From assembly GCF_030268065.1 (NCBI RefSeq), contig NZ_BSDD01000004.1, forward strand, positions 62,001 to 126,000: DNA of 64,000 nucleotides, written 5' to 3'. This DNA comes from Geothrix rubra. GTDB lineage: Bacteria > Acidobacteriota > Holophagae > Holophagales > Holophagaceae. The notes under the pieces are model-generated. The model was not told the DNA's origin. It saw nothing but the letters and a program-made list of their open reading frames with translations, and made no database searches. This document shows, in pieces, positions 10,874 through 17,586 of the stretch; position 1 is the stretch's first letter, and every line of letters starts with the position of its first letter. The translations under genes and the position numbers were made by a program.

Positions 10874-11983
10874 ATGCCCACGCCCAGCTTCGCCCTCACC
10901 GCCCCCACGGATCAGCGGCAGGCCACCAACCCCCTCGGCCTCACCCGCATCGACCACTTCCAGATGACCGGCTCCATCGAGCGTCTGGAGGGGCTCTACC
11001 GCCGCATGGGCTTCGCCCGCGTCGCCAGCGGCACCGCAGCCTGGGGCCGGGTGGTCCACCTCCGGCAGCAGCGCATGGACATCCTGATCTTCGAGGCGGA
11101 CGCCTCCCATCCCGCGGGCCGCTACTTCCAGGCCCACGGCGAGGGGGTGTGCGCCCTCAACTTCGAGGTGGATGACCTCGACGCCGCCCTGGCCGAGGCC
11201 CGGAAGCGGGGCGCCACCGTGCGCCTGGAGGCCCAGACCCATGACCTGGACGGCGGGACGGTGCGCTTCGCCGCCATCCAGGGGGTGGGGGATGTGTGGA
11301 ACCACCTGGTGGAGCGGAAGGGCAGCCCCGCCGCCTTCTGGCCGGGCCTGGCCCCCGACCCCGCGCCGGCGCTCTGCGATCCCGGCCTGGTGCGCGTGGA
11401 CCACCTCACCAACAACGTGGGCCCCGGCGAGATGGAGGCCCTGGTGGCCTTCTACGAGCAGGTGTACGGCTTCGTCGTCACCCGGGAGTTCCACATCCGG
11501 GGCGCCCTGGGCACGGGCCTGGACTCCAAGGTGGTCCAGAGCGCCAACCACCGCGTGATCATCCCCATCAACCAGCCCACGGACGAGAAGAGCCAGGTCC
11601 AGGAGTACGTGAACCGGCACAAGGGCCAGGGCGTCCAGCACATCGCCATGTCCACCAACGACATCGAGGCCACCCTGCGCGCCCTCATGGCCCAGGGCTT
11701 CCGGTTCATGCGGGTGCCCGACACCTACTACGAGCTGCTGCCCGGCCGCATCGAGAAGGGCGGCTACACCGTCCGGGAATCCCTGGAGACCGCCCAGGAG
11801 CTGGGCATCCAGATCGACGGCGACGCCAGCGGCTACCTCCTCCAGATCTTCACCGAGGACCAGATCGGACCGCTGTTCTTCGAGATCATCCAGCGGCGGG
11901 GGAACATGGGCTTCGGCGAGGGCAACTTCCAGGCGCTGTACGACTCCATCGAGCTGGATCAGAAGCAGCGCGGCGTGCTCTAA
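10874..11983 (+). CDS. hpd: 4-hydroxyphenylpyruvate dioxygenase
   Basis: 369 residues. Non-haem Fe(II) enzyme converting 4-hydroxyphenylpyruvate to homogentisate in tyrosine degradation. Two vicinal-oxygen-chelate domains. The C-terminal one carries the iron ligands: His in VRVDHLTNNV, His in GVQHIAM, Glu in FFEIIQR. The C-terminal segment NMGFGEGNFQALY is typical. Start chosen at ATG 10874 with GAGG just upstream; the longer frame from 10817 would start inside the CRP-like site. No other tyrosine-catabolism gene is adjacent. The last 12 codons recur, in frame, 120 bp downstream. Confidence 0.95.
   Translation: MPTPSFALTAPTDQRQATNPLGLTRIDHFQMTGSIERLEGLYRRMGFARVASGTAAWGRVVHLRQQRMDILIFEADASHPAGRYFQAHGEGVCALNFEVDDLDAALAEARKRGATVRLEAQTHDLDGGTVRFAAIQGVGDVWNHLVERKGSPAAFWPGLAPDPAPALCDPGLVRVDHLTNNVGPGEMEALVAFYEQVYGFVVTREFHIRGALGTGLDSKVVQSANHRVIIPINQPTDEKSQVQEYVNRHKGQGVQHIAMSTNDIEATLRALMAQGFRFMRVPDTYYELLPGRIEKGGYTVRESLETAQELGIQIDGDASGYLLQIFTEDQIGPLFFEIIQRRGNMGFGEGNFQALYDSIELDQKQRGVL
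11946..11981 (+). repeat. 36-bp direct repeat, copy 1 (3' end of hpd)
   Basis: Identical over 36 bp to 12066-12101. This copy encodes the last residues of hpd (IELDQKQRGVL) and the T of its TAA stop. Confidence 0.95.
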
Positions 11984-12007
11984 CCCTCCCATCCTGATTC
12001 GCTCCTC

Positions 12008-12057
12008 GCCGGGTCCCGGCGCCGCAGGCTCCCCCGGAGCCTGCTCTGCCACCCGGC
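12008..12057. other. Nested GC-rich hairpin between the two hpd-end copies
   Basis: Inner perfect 9-bp stem GCAGGCTCC / GGAGCCTGC (12024-12032 with 12036-12044, loop CCC) inside an outer 7-bp stem GCCGGGT / ACCCGGC (12008-12014 with 12051-12057). No T-run follows, so it is not an ordinary intrinsic terminator. It may be a structured element carried by whatever produced the flanking duplication. Confidence 0.6.
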
Positions 12058-12065
12058 GGTCGCGA

Positions 12066-12101
12066 CCATCGAGCTGGATCAGAAGCAGCGCGGCGTGCTC
12101 T
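12066..12101 (+). repeat. 36-bp direct repeat, copy 2 (duplicated hpd end)
   Basis: Exact copy of 11946-11981, offset by exactly 120 bp (40 codons), followed by TGA instead of TAA. The frame from the hpd stop to this TGA is open, so the copy is in phase with hpd. Confidence 0.95.
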
Positions 12102-12125
12102 GACACCGCCGAAGGACGAGAAGAT

Positions 12126-12206
12126 CACCGCCAAGACACCAAGGACGCCAAGGAAAAGCGAAGGCAGGATCGTTGTCTTTCTTGGCGCCTTGGCGTCTTG
12201 GCGGTG
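12126..12206. repeat. Palindromic intergenic repeat, CGCCAAG-iteron type (copy 1)
   Basis: Left arm begins CACCGCCAAGAC and continues with two more CCAAG units. The right arm (12178-12206) is its near-perfect inverse, ending TCTTGGCGGTG. Arms of about 30 bp flank a loop of about 20 bp. A second copy lies at 48336-48407, and both are preceded by AAGAT. It occupies the gap before the phosphofructokinase gene. Confidence 0.85.
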
Positions 12207-12263
12207 AAAGGCTTTTCTGGCGAAGGACGGGATTCGGCCCCAGGCTGGTTCCCGGGGTGTGAC

Positions 12264-13466
12264 ATGGCCACCGGGAAGACGTCCAAGGGGGTGATCGGCA
12301 TCCTCACCGGAGGCGGCGATGTGCCCGGCCTCAATCCCGCCATCCGGGCGGTGACCATCCGGGCCCTGGGCGAGGGCTACCAGGTGCTGGGCATCCGCCG
12401 GGGCTGGGCGGGCCTCGTGAACCTGGTCCGGGATCCCCAAGCTGACAACGGCGAGTGGGTGCAGGTCCTCACCGAGGAGGTGGTCAACCGCGCCGGGCGG
12501 ACGGGCGGGACCTTCCTCCACAGCTCCCGGACCAACCCCATGTCCGTGAAACGGGACGCGGTGCCGGACCACCTCAAGGCGGCCTATCCGGACGAGGTGA
12601 ACGACCTGGTCCCGGAGGTCCTGAAGAACCTCGACTTCCTGGGCATCGACCACCTCATCCCCATCGGCGGGGACGACACCCTCAGCGTGGCCGTGCGGCT
12701 CTACCGGGAGGGGGTGAAGGTGATCGCCATCCCCAAGACCATGGACAACGACGTGCCTGGGACGGACTACTGCATCGGCTTCAGCACCTGCGTCACCCGC
12801 ACCATCGAGATGATCAACCGGCTGCGCACCAGCGCGGGTTCCCACGAGCGCTTCCTAGTGGTGGAGGTCTTCGGCCGCTACGCCGGCTTCACGGCCATGC
12901 TCCCCACCATGGCCGGGGCCGCGAACCGCTGCGTGATCCCCGAATCGCCCTTCGACATCGAGCGGCTCACGGAACTCCTGTCCCGGGACCGCACCCGCAA
13001 CCCCAGCAAGTACGCCATCGTCCTGGTGTCCGAGGGGGCCCGCTTCGGAGGCGACATGGTCTTCACCGACCTGTCCCGGGACGCCTTCGGCCACGCCAAG
13101 CTCGGGGGCATCGGGGACCTGGTCTCCGCGGAACTGCAGGCCCGCAGCCCGGCCTACAACCAGGGCCGGACGGTGAACGTCATCAACCAGAAGCTGGGCT
13201 ACCTGGTGCGGGGCGGGGATCCCGACGCCATCGACTCCATCGTGCCCATGGCCTACGGCAACCTGGCCCTGGACCTCCTCCTGAAGGGCGTGCACGGCCG
13301 CCTGGTGGTGCTCCGCAACGGGCGGTACGACAACGTCCCCATCGACGTGGTGACCAGCAGCAAGAAGCAGGTGAACGTCGGCAGGTACTACAGCGCCGAG
13401 CGCATGCGCCCCCACTACCACAACATCTTCGAGATGGGCCCCCTGTTCATCATGACCAGCGACTAG
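12264..13466 (+). CDS. Phosphofructokinase of the pyrophosphate-dependent type
   Basis: 400 residues from ATG 12264; the extra residues available upstream encode repeat sequence. Cytosolic glycolytic enzyme phosphorylating fructose 6-phosphate. N-terminal GILTGGGDVPGLNPAI is the PFK phosphate-binding signature. Two diagnostic positions differ from ATP-PFK: GGDD (Asp138, where ATP enzymes have GGDGS) and PKTMDND (Lys158, where ATP enzymes have Gly). In the family these mark PPi as phosphoryl donor, which makes the step reversible. Later MINRLR and HLGGI-like regions (KLGGIGDLV) complete the fold. The TAG stop shares CTAG with the convergent lipoprotein gene. Confidence 0.88.
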   Translation: MATGKTSKGVIGILTGGGDVPGLNPAIRAVTIRALGEGYQVLGIRRGWAGLVNLVRDPQADNGEWVQVLTEEVVNRAGRTGGTFLHSSRTNPMSVKRDAVPDHLKAAYPDEVNDLVPEVLKNLDFLGIDHLIPIGGDDTLSVAVRLYREGVKVIAIPKTMDNDVPGTDYCIGFSTCVTRTIEMINRLRTSAGSHERFLVVEVFGRYAGFTAMLPTMAGAANRCVIPESPFDIERLTELLSRDRTRNPSKYAIVLVSEGARFGGDMVFTDLSRDAFGHAKLGGIGDLVSAELQARSPAYNQGRTVNVINQKLGYLVRGGDPDAIDSIVPMAYGNLALDLLLKGVHGRLVVLRNGRYDNVPIDVVTSSKKQVNVGRYYSAERMRPHYHNIFEMGPLFIMTSD

Positions 13467-14170
13467 CGGACCGCCCCCGGCGCGCCCTTCACTTTCCGGA
13501 GAAGCGCCTCGGCGGTGGCCTCGAGGGTGGCCGCGCGCACATCGGCTTCCGTGCGCGCGCCGGCCGGCAGCGGGTGCAGGAAGGGCTCCGGATCCAGGTT
13601 CGCCGGCCGGAGATGGGCCGCCACGTCTTCCCCCCCGCCCGGGCGACGGTCTAGCACTTCCCATTCTGCGTGGATCTCCCAGGGCAGGTAGCCGAACCGC
13701 TGCATCCGGGCCTGGTTCTCCCGGTACCGGACCGGGCCGTAGGCCGCCCCGAGGAGGGCCCCCACCCCGCCCCCGATGGCCGTCACCTCCCAGGAGGTGA
13801 AGGTGTAGGCGGGCGCCCCGCTGGCGAGGAAGGCGCCCAGGGCGAAGCCCTCCCCCACCGACACGGTCCAGGTTCGTCCGAGGCCCCGGGTGGCATCGGG
13901 GTCCGGCCCCCCCTTGAGCGTCAGCCGCAGCACCCGGGTGGAGCCTCCGGGGGGTACCTCGGCCACGGAGGGCAGGCCCAGCCCCTCGGAGATCCGGGCC
14001 ACCAGGGCGCGTTCCTCTTCCGGCGTCATGCCCTTCACCTTCTGGACCAGCTCGACCCGCTGGGCGGGGCGCTCCCGCAGGGCCGTCTCCGGCCGCTTGC
14101 AGGCCATCCCGGCCAGCAGCAGCGCCGGAATGAGCCCGGCGCGGAGGACTCGGCCCAGGGAAATCGCCAC
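13463..14170 (-). CDS. Putative lipoprotein of unknown function
   Basis: About 235 residues. I prefer the GTG at 14170 (GCGAGG six nt upstream) over the GTG at 14209. It then begins with a lipoprotein signal peptide ending LLLAGMAC-K, so Cys is lipidated and the protein anchored on the membrane. The middle has a glycine-zipper-like hydrophobic stretch (AIGGGVGALLGAAYG) that could insert in a membrane, and the rest is soluble. No family recognised. A TAGACT lies 43-48 bp upstream at 14213-14218 on this strand. Convergent with the phosphofructokinase gene and sharing its CTAG stop. Confidence 0.65.
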   Translation of the reverse strand: MAISLGRVLRAGLIPALLLAGMACKRPETALRERPAQRVELVQKVKGMTPEEERALVARISEGLGLPSVAEVPPGGSTRVLRLTLKGGPDPDATRGLGRTWTVSVGEGFALGAFLASGAPAYTFTSWEVTAIGGGVGALLGAAYGPVRYRENQARMQRFGYLPWEIHAEWEVLDRRPGGGEDVAAHLRPANLDPEPFLHPLPAGARTEADVRAATLEATAEALLRKVKGAPGAVR

Positions 14171-14265
14171 GGGAAACCTCGCAGGAGGGCGGGATGGAGA
14201 GGGGATCACCCCAGTCTAGCGGCGGGGGCCGGAACCGGCAGGCCGCCCCGCCGCATCCGTTGCGG

Positions 14266-14280
14266 TAAGGTGGTTCCATG
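14266..14280 (+). promoter_or_regulatory. TANNNT box 6 nt before the pseudopilin ATG
   Basis: TAAGGT at 14266-14271, then exactly 6 nt to the ATG at 14278, with no Shine-Dalgarno sequence. The geometry is that of a leaderless promoter. Confidence 0.4.
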
Positions 14281-14679
14281 CGTCTCGTCCCGTCCCGACA
14301 GCGCGGCTTCACCCTCCTGGAGCTGCTCACCGTCATGACCATCCTGGCCATCCTGGCCACGGTGGGCCTGGCGGGCTACCGGCACAAGACCAAGGTGGCC
14401 CGCGAGGCGGTGCTCAAGGAGAACATCTTCCAGATCAACCACGCCCTGGAGGAGTACCGGGCCGACCGCGGGAAGTACCCCTCCAGCCTGGCCGCCCTCC
14501 GCGAGTACGGCTACCTGCGGGAGATCCCCTACGACCCCATGACCCAGTCCCGGGACACCTGGCAGATCGAGTACGAGCCCCCGGACCCCGACAACCAGGA
14601 TGCGGAGGTGGGCATCTTCCGGGTGCGCAGCGGCTCCACCGACAAGGGCGAGAACGGGATCCCGTACAACGAGTGGTGA
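14278..14679 (+). CDS. GspG-like type II secretion/type IV pilin-like pseudopilin
   Basis: 133 residues. Prepilin: short basic leader cut by prepilin peptidase at RG|FTLLELL (Gly10/Phe11, with the conserved Glu at mature position 5), a hydrophobic helix of about 20 residues, then KENIFQINHALEEYRADRGKYPSSLAAL and a C-terminal GspG-type globular part with a DPMTQSRDTWQIEY loop. Most like the major pseudopilin GspG by length and by the RGKYPSSL motif. It stands alone here, without gsp or pil neighbours, so which machine it serves is unknown. Confidence 0.85.
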   Translation: MRLVPSRQRGFTLLELLTVMTILAILATVGLAGYRHKTKVAREAVLKENIFQINHALEEYRADRGKYPSSLAALREYGYLREIPYDPMTQSRDTWQIEYEPPDPDNQDAEVGIFRVRSGSTDKGENGIPYNEW

Positions 14680-14722
14680 GGCCCATCCTCGGGCTTCAGT
14701 CCCCAGTCCTCAGTGGGAAGGC

Positions 14723-15250
14723 ATGAACGAACGCACCCTCCGCCGCATCGACCTGCTCTCCGCCGCCCTGCTGATGCTCTGGGCGGGCGCGGCCCTGGGC
14801 TTCGGCGCCCTCATGGCCCCCGTGCTCTTCCGGGAGCTGCCCAGCCGGGACGTCGCCGGCCACCTCGCCGGCCTGGTGGTGGGGCGCCTGGACTGGGCCG
14901 CCTGGGCCGCCTTCGGCCTGGCGGGCCTCAGCTGGGGCGCCCGCTGGGTGGCGGAGGTGAAGGAGGAGCTCATCGGCCCCCTGCGCCTGTGGAGCGCCGC
15001 CTGGCTGGTGGCCCTGCTCATGTGCCTGGCCAGCAGCGCCGTCGTCACCCCCAAGGTCCGGGCCATCCGGGCCCGCATCGGCGCGCCCATCGAGACCCTG
15101 GCCAAGGACAGCCCCGACCGCGTGGCCTACGACAGGGCCCACGCCATCAGCCGGCAGCTCTTCTTCCTCCGCATCCTGCTGGCCCTGGGCCTGGCGGGCA
15201 CCGTGGGATTGCTGCCCCGCCGTCAGGAGGAATCGGGGCCGGAAGCCTAG
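14723..15250 (+). CDS. DUF4149 (TMEM205-like) membrane protein
   Basis: 175 residues. Four predicted TM helices: LLSAALLMLWAGAALGFGAL, a second around LDWAAWAAFGLAGLSW, a third at WSAAWLVALLMCLAS, a fourth at FFLRILLALGLAGTVGLL. The AHAISRQLFF motif before the last helix is typical of DUF4149 proteins. Function is unknown in the family. ATG 14723 is preceded by GGGAAGG. It follows the pseudopilin by 43 nt and could be co-transcribed. Confidence 0.75.
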   Translation: MNERTLRRIDLLSAALLMLWAGAALGFGALMAPVLFRELPSRDVAGHLAGLVVGRLDWAAWAAFGLAGLSWGARWVAEVKEELIGPLRLWSAAWLVALLMCLASSAVVTPKVRAIRARIGAPIETLAKDSPDRVAYDRAHAISRQLFFLRILLALGLAGTVGLLPRRQEESGPEA

Positions 15251-15290
15251 TCCGACCCCGCCCCCAGGCGAGGGATGAGGCCTTCGCGGC

Positions 15291-15440
15291 TCAGCGGGCC
15301 ATGCCGTACTTGGCGGGGTCCGCCTTCGCCTTCGCCGCGCACTCGTCGCAGCAGACGGTGATCTCGCGGCCGCCCACCTTCACCTTCAGTCCGCCGTCCT
15401 TCATGTCCCAGTCGCACACGGGGCACTTCTCGAAGCTCAT
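15291..15440 (-). CDS. Small Cys-rich TRASH/YHS-like metal-binding protein
   Basis: 49 residues with AGGAGAGG directly before the ATG at 15440. Two Cys pairs: CPVCDWDM and VCCDECAAKAKADPAKYG. The C-terminal part matches the TRASH/YHS pattern (CxxC...PxKY) seen in heavy-metal sensing and trafficking proteins. It lies just 3' of an AraC regulator and an RND efflux operon, which might hint at metal handling; that link is a guess. Too short to prove function, but the ribosome site and motif spacing support a real gene. Confidence 0.6.
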   Translation of the reverse strand: MSFEKCPVCDWDMKDGGLKVKVGGREITVCCDECAAKAKADPAKYGMAR

Positions 15441-15526
15441 GGCCTCTCCTGTCGCTGGAGCCTGCGTCGGCGCCACCGCGGCGCCGGGGCGGATCCCGAG
15501 CTTCCAAGGTAGGAAGCGGGGGCGGC

Positions 15527-16438
15527 CTAGACTTCCAGATTCTTGCGAAGTTCGCGGAGGCGCCTGGCGGAACCCTTCCGCAAATCCGAAGGCGGGCATC
15601 CGAACTCGCGGCGGAAGGCATCCGTGAAGTGGCTGTGGCTGGAGAAGCCGAGGTCCAGGGCCAGCGCGGTGAGGTCCTCCGCCCCCTGTTCGAGGCGCTC
15701 GAGCGCCGCCCGCAGGCGCAGGACGGTGAGGTAGCGGTGGAGCGAGGTGCCTGCGTGCCGCTGGAAGAGGCGGGCGAGGTGGAAAGGGGAGCTGTGCACG
15801 GCCTGGGCCAGATCGTCGAGGGTCAGGCGGTCGCCGAGGTGGGTGGCGAGGTGGGCCTTGGTGGCCTCGGTGAGATCCGCATGTTCCTCCCGGGTTCCCG
15901 TCCGGAGGCGGGGCGTGGGGCGTCCCTGGACCTCCGCGGCGGCCCCGAGCGCGTCGGCCGCCAGCTGGAGCCCGGTGACTTCCACCCAGAACGGCTCCAG
16001 GGGAGCCCCGGATTCCAGACGGCGCACCAGGTCCCGGTGGGTCCAGAAGAGGTCGGAGGCGCAGGGCCCCTGGAGGAAGGGCAGCGCGGGTTCCGCCTGG
16101 TCGGCGAGAGCCGGATCGACCTCCTGGAGGAGTTCCCGGAGGATGCGGGGCGGAAAGCGGAAGACCGTGCCGCGATCGCCCCCGTCCGCCGGATGGCTCA
16201 CCCGGTAGGCGGCACCGGCGGGGAAGAAGGCCACCTGGTTGACGTCGGCCGTGAGGCGCCGGCGCCCGACGTGGCGGCAGAAGGCCCCGTGGCGCAGGAG
16301 GACCAGGGTGGTGTGGTCGGAGCCTTCCTCCGGCCCGGCCCCGGCGCGGCAGGCCGAGCAGACGTAGTCGTGGATGGCCACGAGCGGGCTGTCGTAGAGG
16401 GGCGTGAACCGGACGGGGAAGTCCGCGGGGGACGACAT
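15527..16438 (-). CDS. AraC family transcriptional regulator
   Basis: 303 residues. N-terminal cupin-like sensing domain containing CSACRAG (possible redox or metal Cys pair), then a C-terminal double helix-turn-helix (about residues 195-290): LTLDDLAQAVHSSPFHLARL and ALALDLGFSSHSHFTDAF, followed by FRREFGCPPSDLRKG, the standard AraC ending. Start ATG 16438, with TATGCT exactly 6 nt upstream and no ribosome site. It lies 44 bp downstream of the RND adaptor gene in the same direction, so read-through from the efflux operon is possible, but it seems to have its own promoter. Confidence 0.88.
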   Translation of the reverse strand: MSSPADFPVRFTPLYDSPLVAIHDYVCSACRAGAGPEEGSDHTTLVLLRHGAFCRHVGRRRLTADVNQVAFFPAGAAYRVSHPADGGDRGTVFRFPPRILRELLQEVDPALADQAEPALPFLQGPCASDLFWTHRDLVRRLESGAPLEPFWVEVTGLQLAADALGAAAEVQGRPTPRLRTGTREEHADLTEATKAHLATHLGDRLTLDDLAQAVHSSPFHLARLFQRHAGTSLHRYLTVLRLRAALERLEQGAEDLTALALDLGFSSHSHFTDAFRREFGCPPSDLRKGSARRLRELRKNLEV

Positions 16439-16450
16439 GCCGGAAGCATA
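16439..16450 (-). promoter_or_regulatory. TANNNT box 6 nt before the araC-type gene ATG
   Basis: On the minus strand TATGCT (16450-16445), then TCCGGC, then ATG. No Shine-Dalgarno. Leaderless-type geometry. Confidence 0.4.
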
Positions 16451-16482
16451 GTGGATCGGAGGCCGGGGGGCCCGGTTTCTCC

Positions 16483-17586
16483 TCAGCTTTCCGAGGGCTG
16501 GACCCGGTCGCCGTCCTTCAGGCCGGGCGGGGGGTTCAGCACCACCGTGTCCCCCTCCTTGAGGCCCTGGAGCACGCGCACCGCCTGGTTCTCCGGCTCC
16601 CCCACCTGCACGGGCTGGAAGCGCACCCGGCCATCGGCCTGGAGCACGGCCGCGAAGGTCCGCCCCTGGCGGAGGACCAGGGCCTCCTCCGGCATCGCCA
16701 GCCGCGCGGGCACCTTCACCTTCAGGGTCACCTGCACGAAGCCCCCGGGCAGGAAGGCACCGTCCCGGTTGTCCAGGTCCGCCTCGGCCAGGAGGGTGCG
16801 CGTCCGGGGATCCAGGGCCCCGCTCAGGCGGCTGAGCCGCAGGGTGCGGACGGCATCCGGGCGGTCCGCGGAGCGCACCTCCAGCGCCGTGCCGGCCTTC
16901 ACGACCGCGGCCGTGGCGGCATCCAGGTAGAAGTCCACCCGCAGCCGGTCCACCTGGGCCAGGGTCACCAGGGGCTGGGCGCTGCTGGTGGCCCCGCCGT
17001 TCTGGATGAGGGCGCCGGGATCGGCGAAGCGCTGGGTCACCACGCCGGCGAAGGGCGCGCGGACCACCTCGTAGCCTTTGAGCGTGGCCTGGGAGGCCAG
17101 CCTGGCCTCGGCCACATGGGCGTCGGCCACGGCCTGCTCCACGGCCTGGGGGCTCAGCAGCCCGTCCTTGCCCAGGGCCTTCGCCCGGTCGGCGTTCTTC
17201 CGCTTGTTGTCCGCGTCGGCCTGCAGGGCCTGGGTGTCCCGGTCCGTCTCCGGGGCCTCCAGCACGGCGATGGTGGCACCCTTCGCCACGGCGCTGCCCT
17301 TGTCCACGGGGATCCTCCGCAGGAAGCCGCTCACCTTGGCGTAGAGGGTGGTGCTGGCGTAGGGCAGGGCCTCGCCCTGGACCGTCAGGCCCCGGTCCCC
17401 GCCCTGGCGCGTGATCCGGGCCGTGCGGACGGCCGGACCCGCCGCCGCGGCGGCCTGGAGCTGGCGGGCCTCCCGGCGCTCGCCGGACTGCCGCGCCACG
17501 AGGAGGGCGCCGACGCCGCCGGCCGCCACCAGGAGGGTGATGAGGCCGCCCCGCTTGAAGGCGGGGGACTCCGGACGCTCGCTCAT
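16483..17586 (-). CDS. RND efflux periplasmic adaptor subunit (membrane fusion protein)
   Basis: 367 residues. Links the inner-membrane RND pump to an outer-membrane channel. N-terminal anchor helix (GGLITLLVAAGGVGALLVA, about 13-31), then the barrel-sandwich/lipoyl half-motif AKVSGFLRRIPVDKGSAVAKG, a short alpha-hairpin (ADNKRKNADRAKALGKDGLL), the second lipoyl half (APFAGVVTQRFADPGALI), a beta-barrel with LRVDFYLDAATAAVVKAG, and a membrane-proximal domain. Its start overlaps the permease stop by 4 nt (ATGA), so the operon order is permease first, adaptor second, the reverse of the common arrangement. No TolC-like gene is in the cluster. Confidence 0.9.
   Translation of the reverse strand: MSERPESPAFKRGGLITLLVAAGGVGALLVARQSGERREARQLQAAAAAGPAVRTARITRQGGDRGLTVQGEALPYASTTLYAKVSGFLRRIPVDKGSAVAKGATIAVLEAPETDRDTQALQADADNKRKNADRAKALGKDGLLSPQAVEQAVADAHVAEARLASQATLKGYEVVRAPFAGVVTQRFADPGALIQNGGATSSAQPLVTLAQVDRLRVDFYLDAATAAVVKAGTALEVRSADRPDAVRTLRLSRLSGALDPRTRTLLAEADLDNRDGAFLPGGFVQVTLKVKVPARLAMPEEALVLRQGRTFAAVLQADGRVRFQPVQVGEPENQAVRVLQGLKEGDTVVLNPPPGLKDGDRVQPSES

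Noticed and set aside
12008-12057. Nested hairpin as an integron attC site
   Set aside because: Lacks the paired R/L core sites and GTT cleavage triplet, and no integrase is near.
12126-12206. Iteron repeats as a CRISPR array
   Set aside because: Units are 8-9 bp without unique spacers of about 30 bp, and the whole is palindromic; no cas gene.
15526-15533. TAGACT box at the end of the araC-type gene
   Set aside because: It is created by that gene's stop codon and no gene starts downstream on the plus strand.
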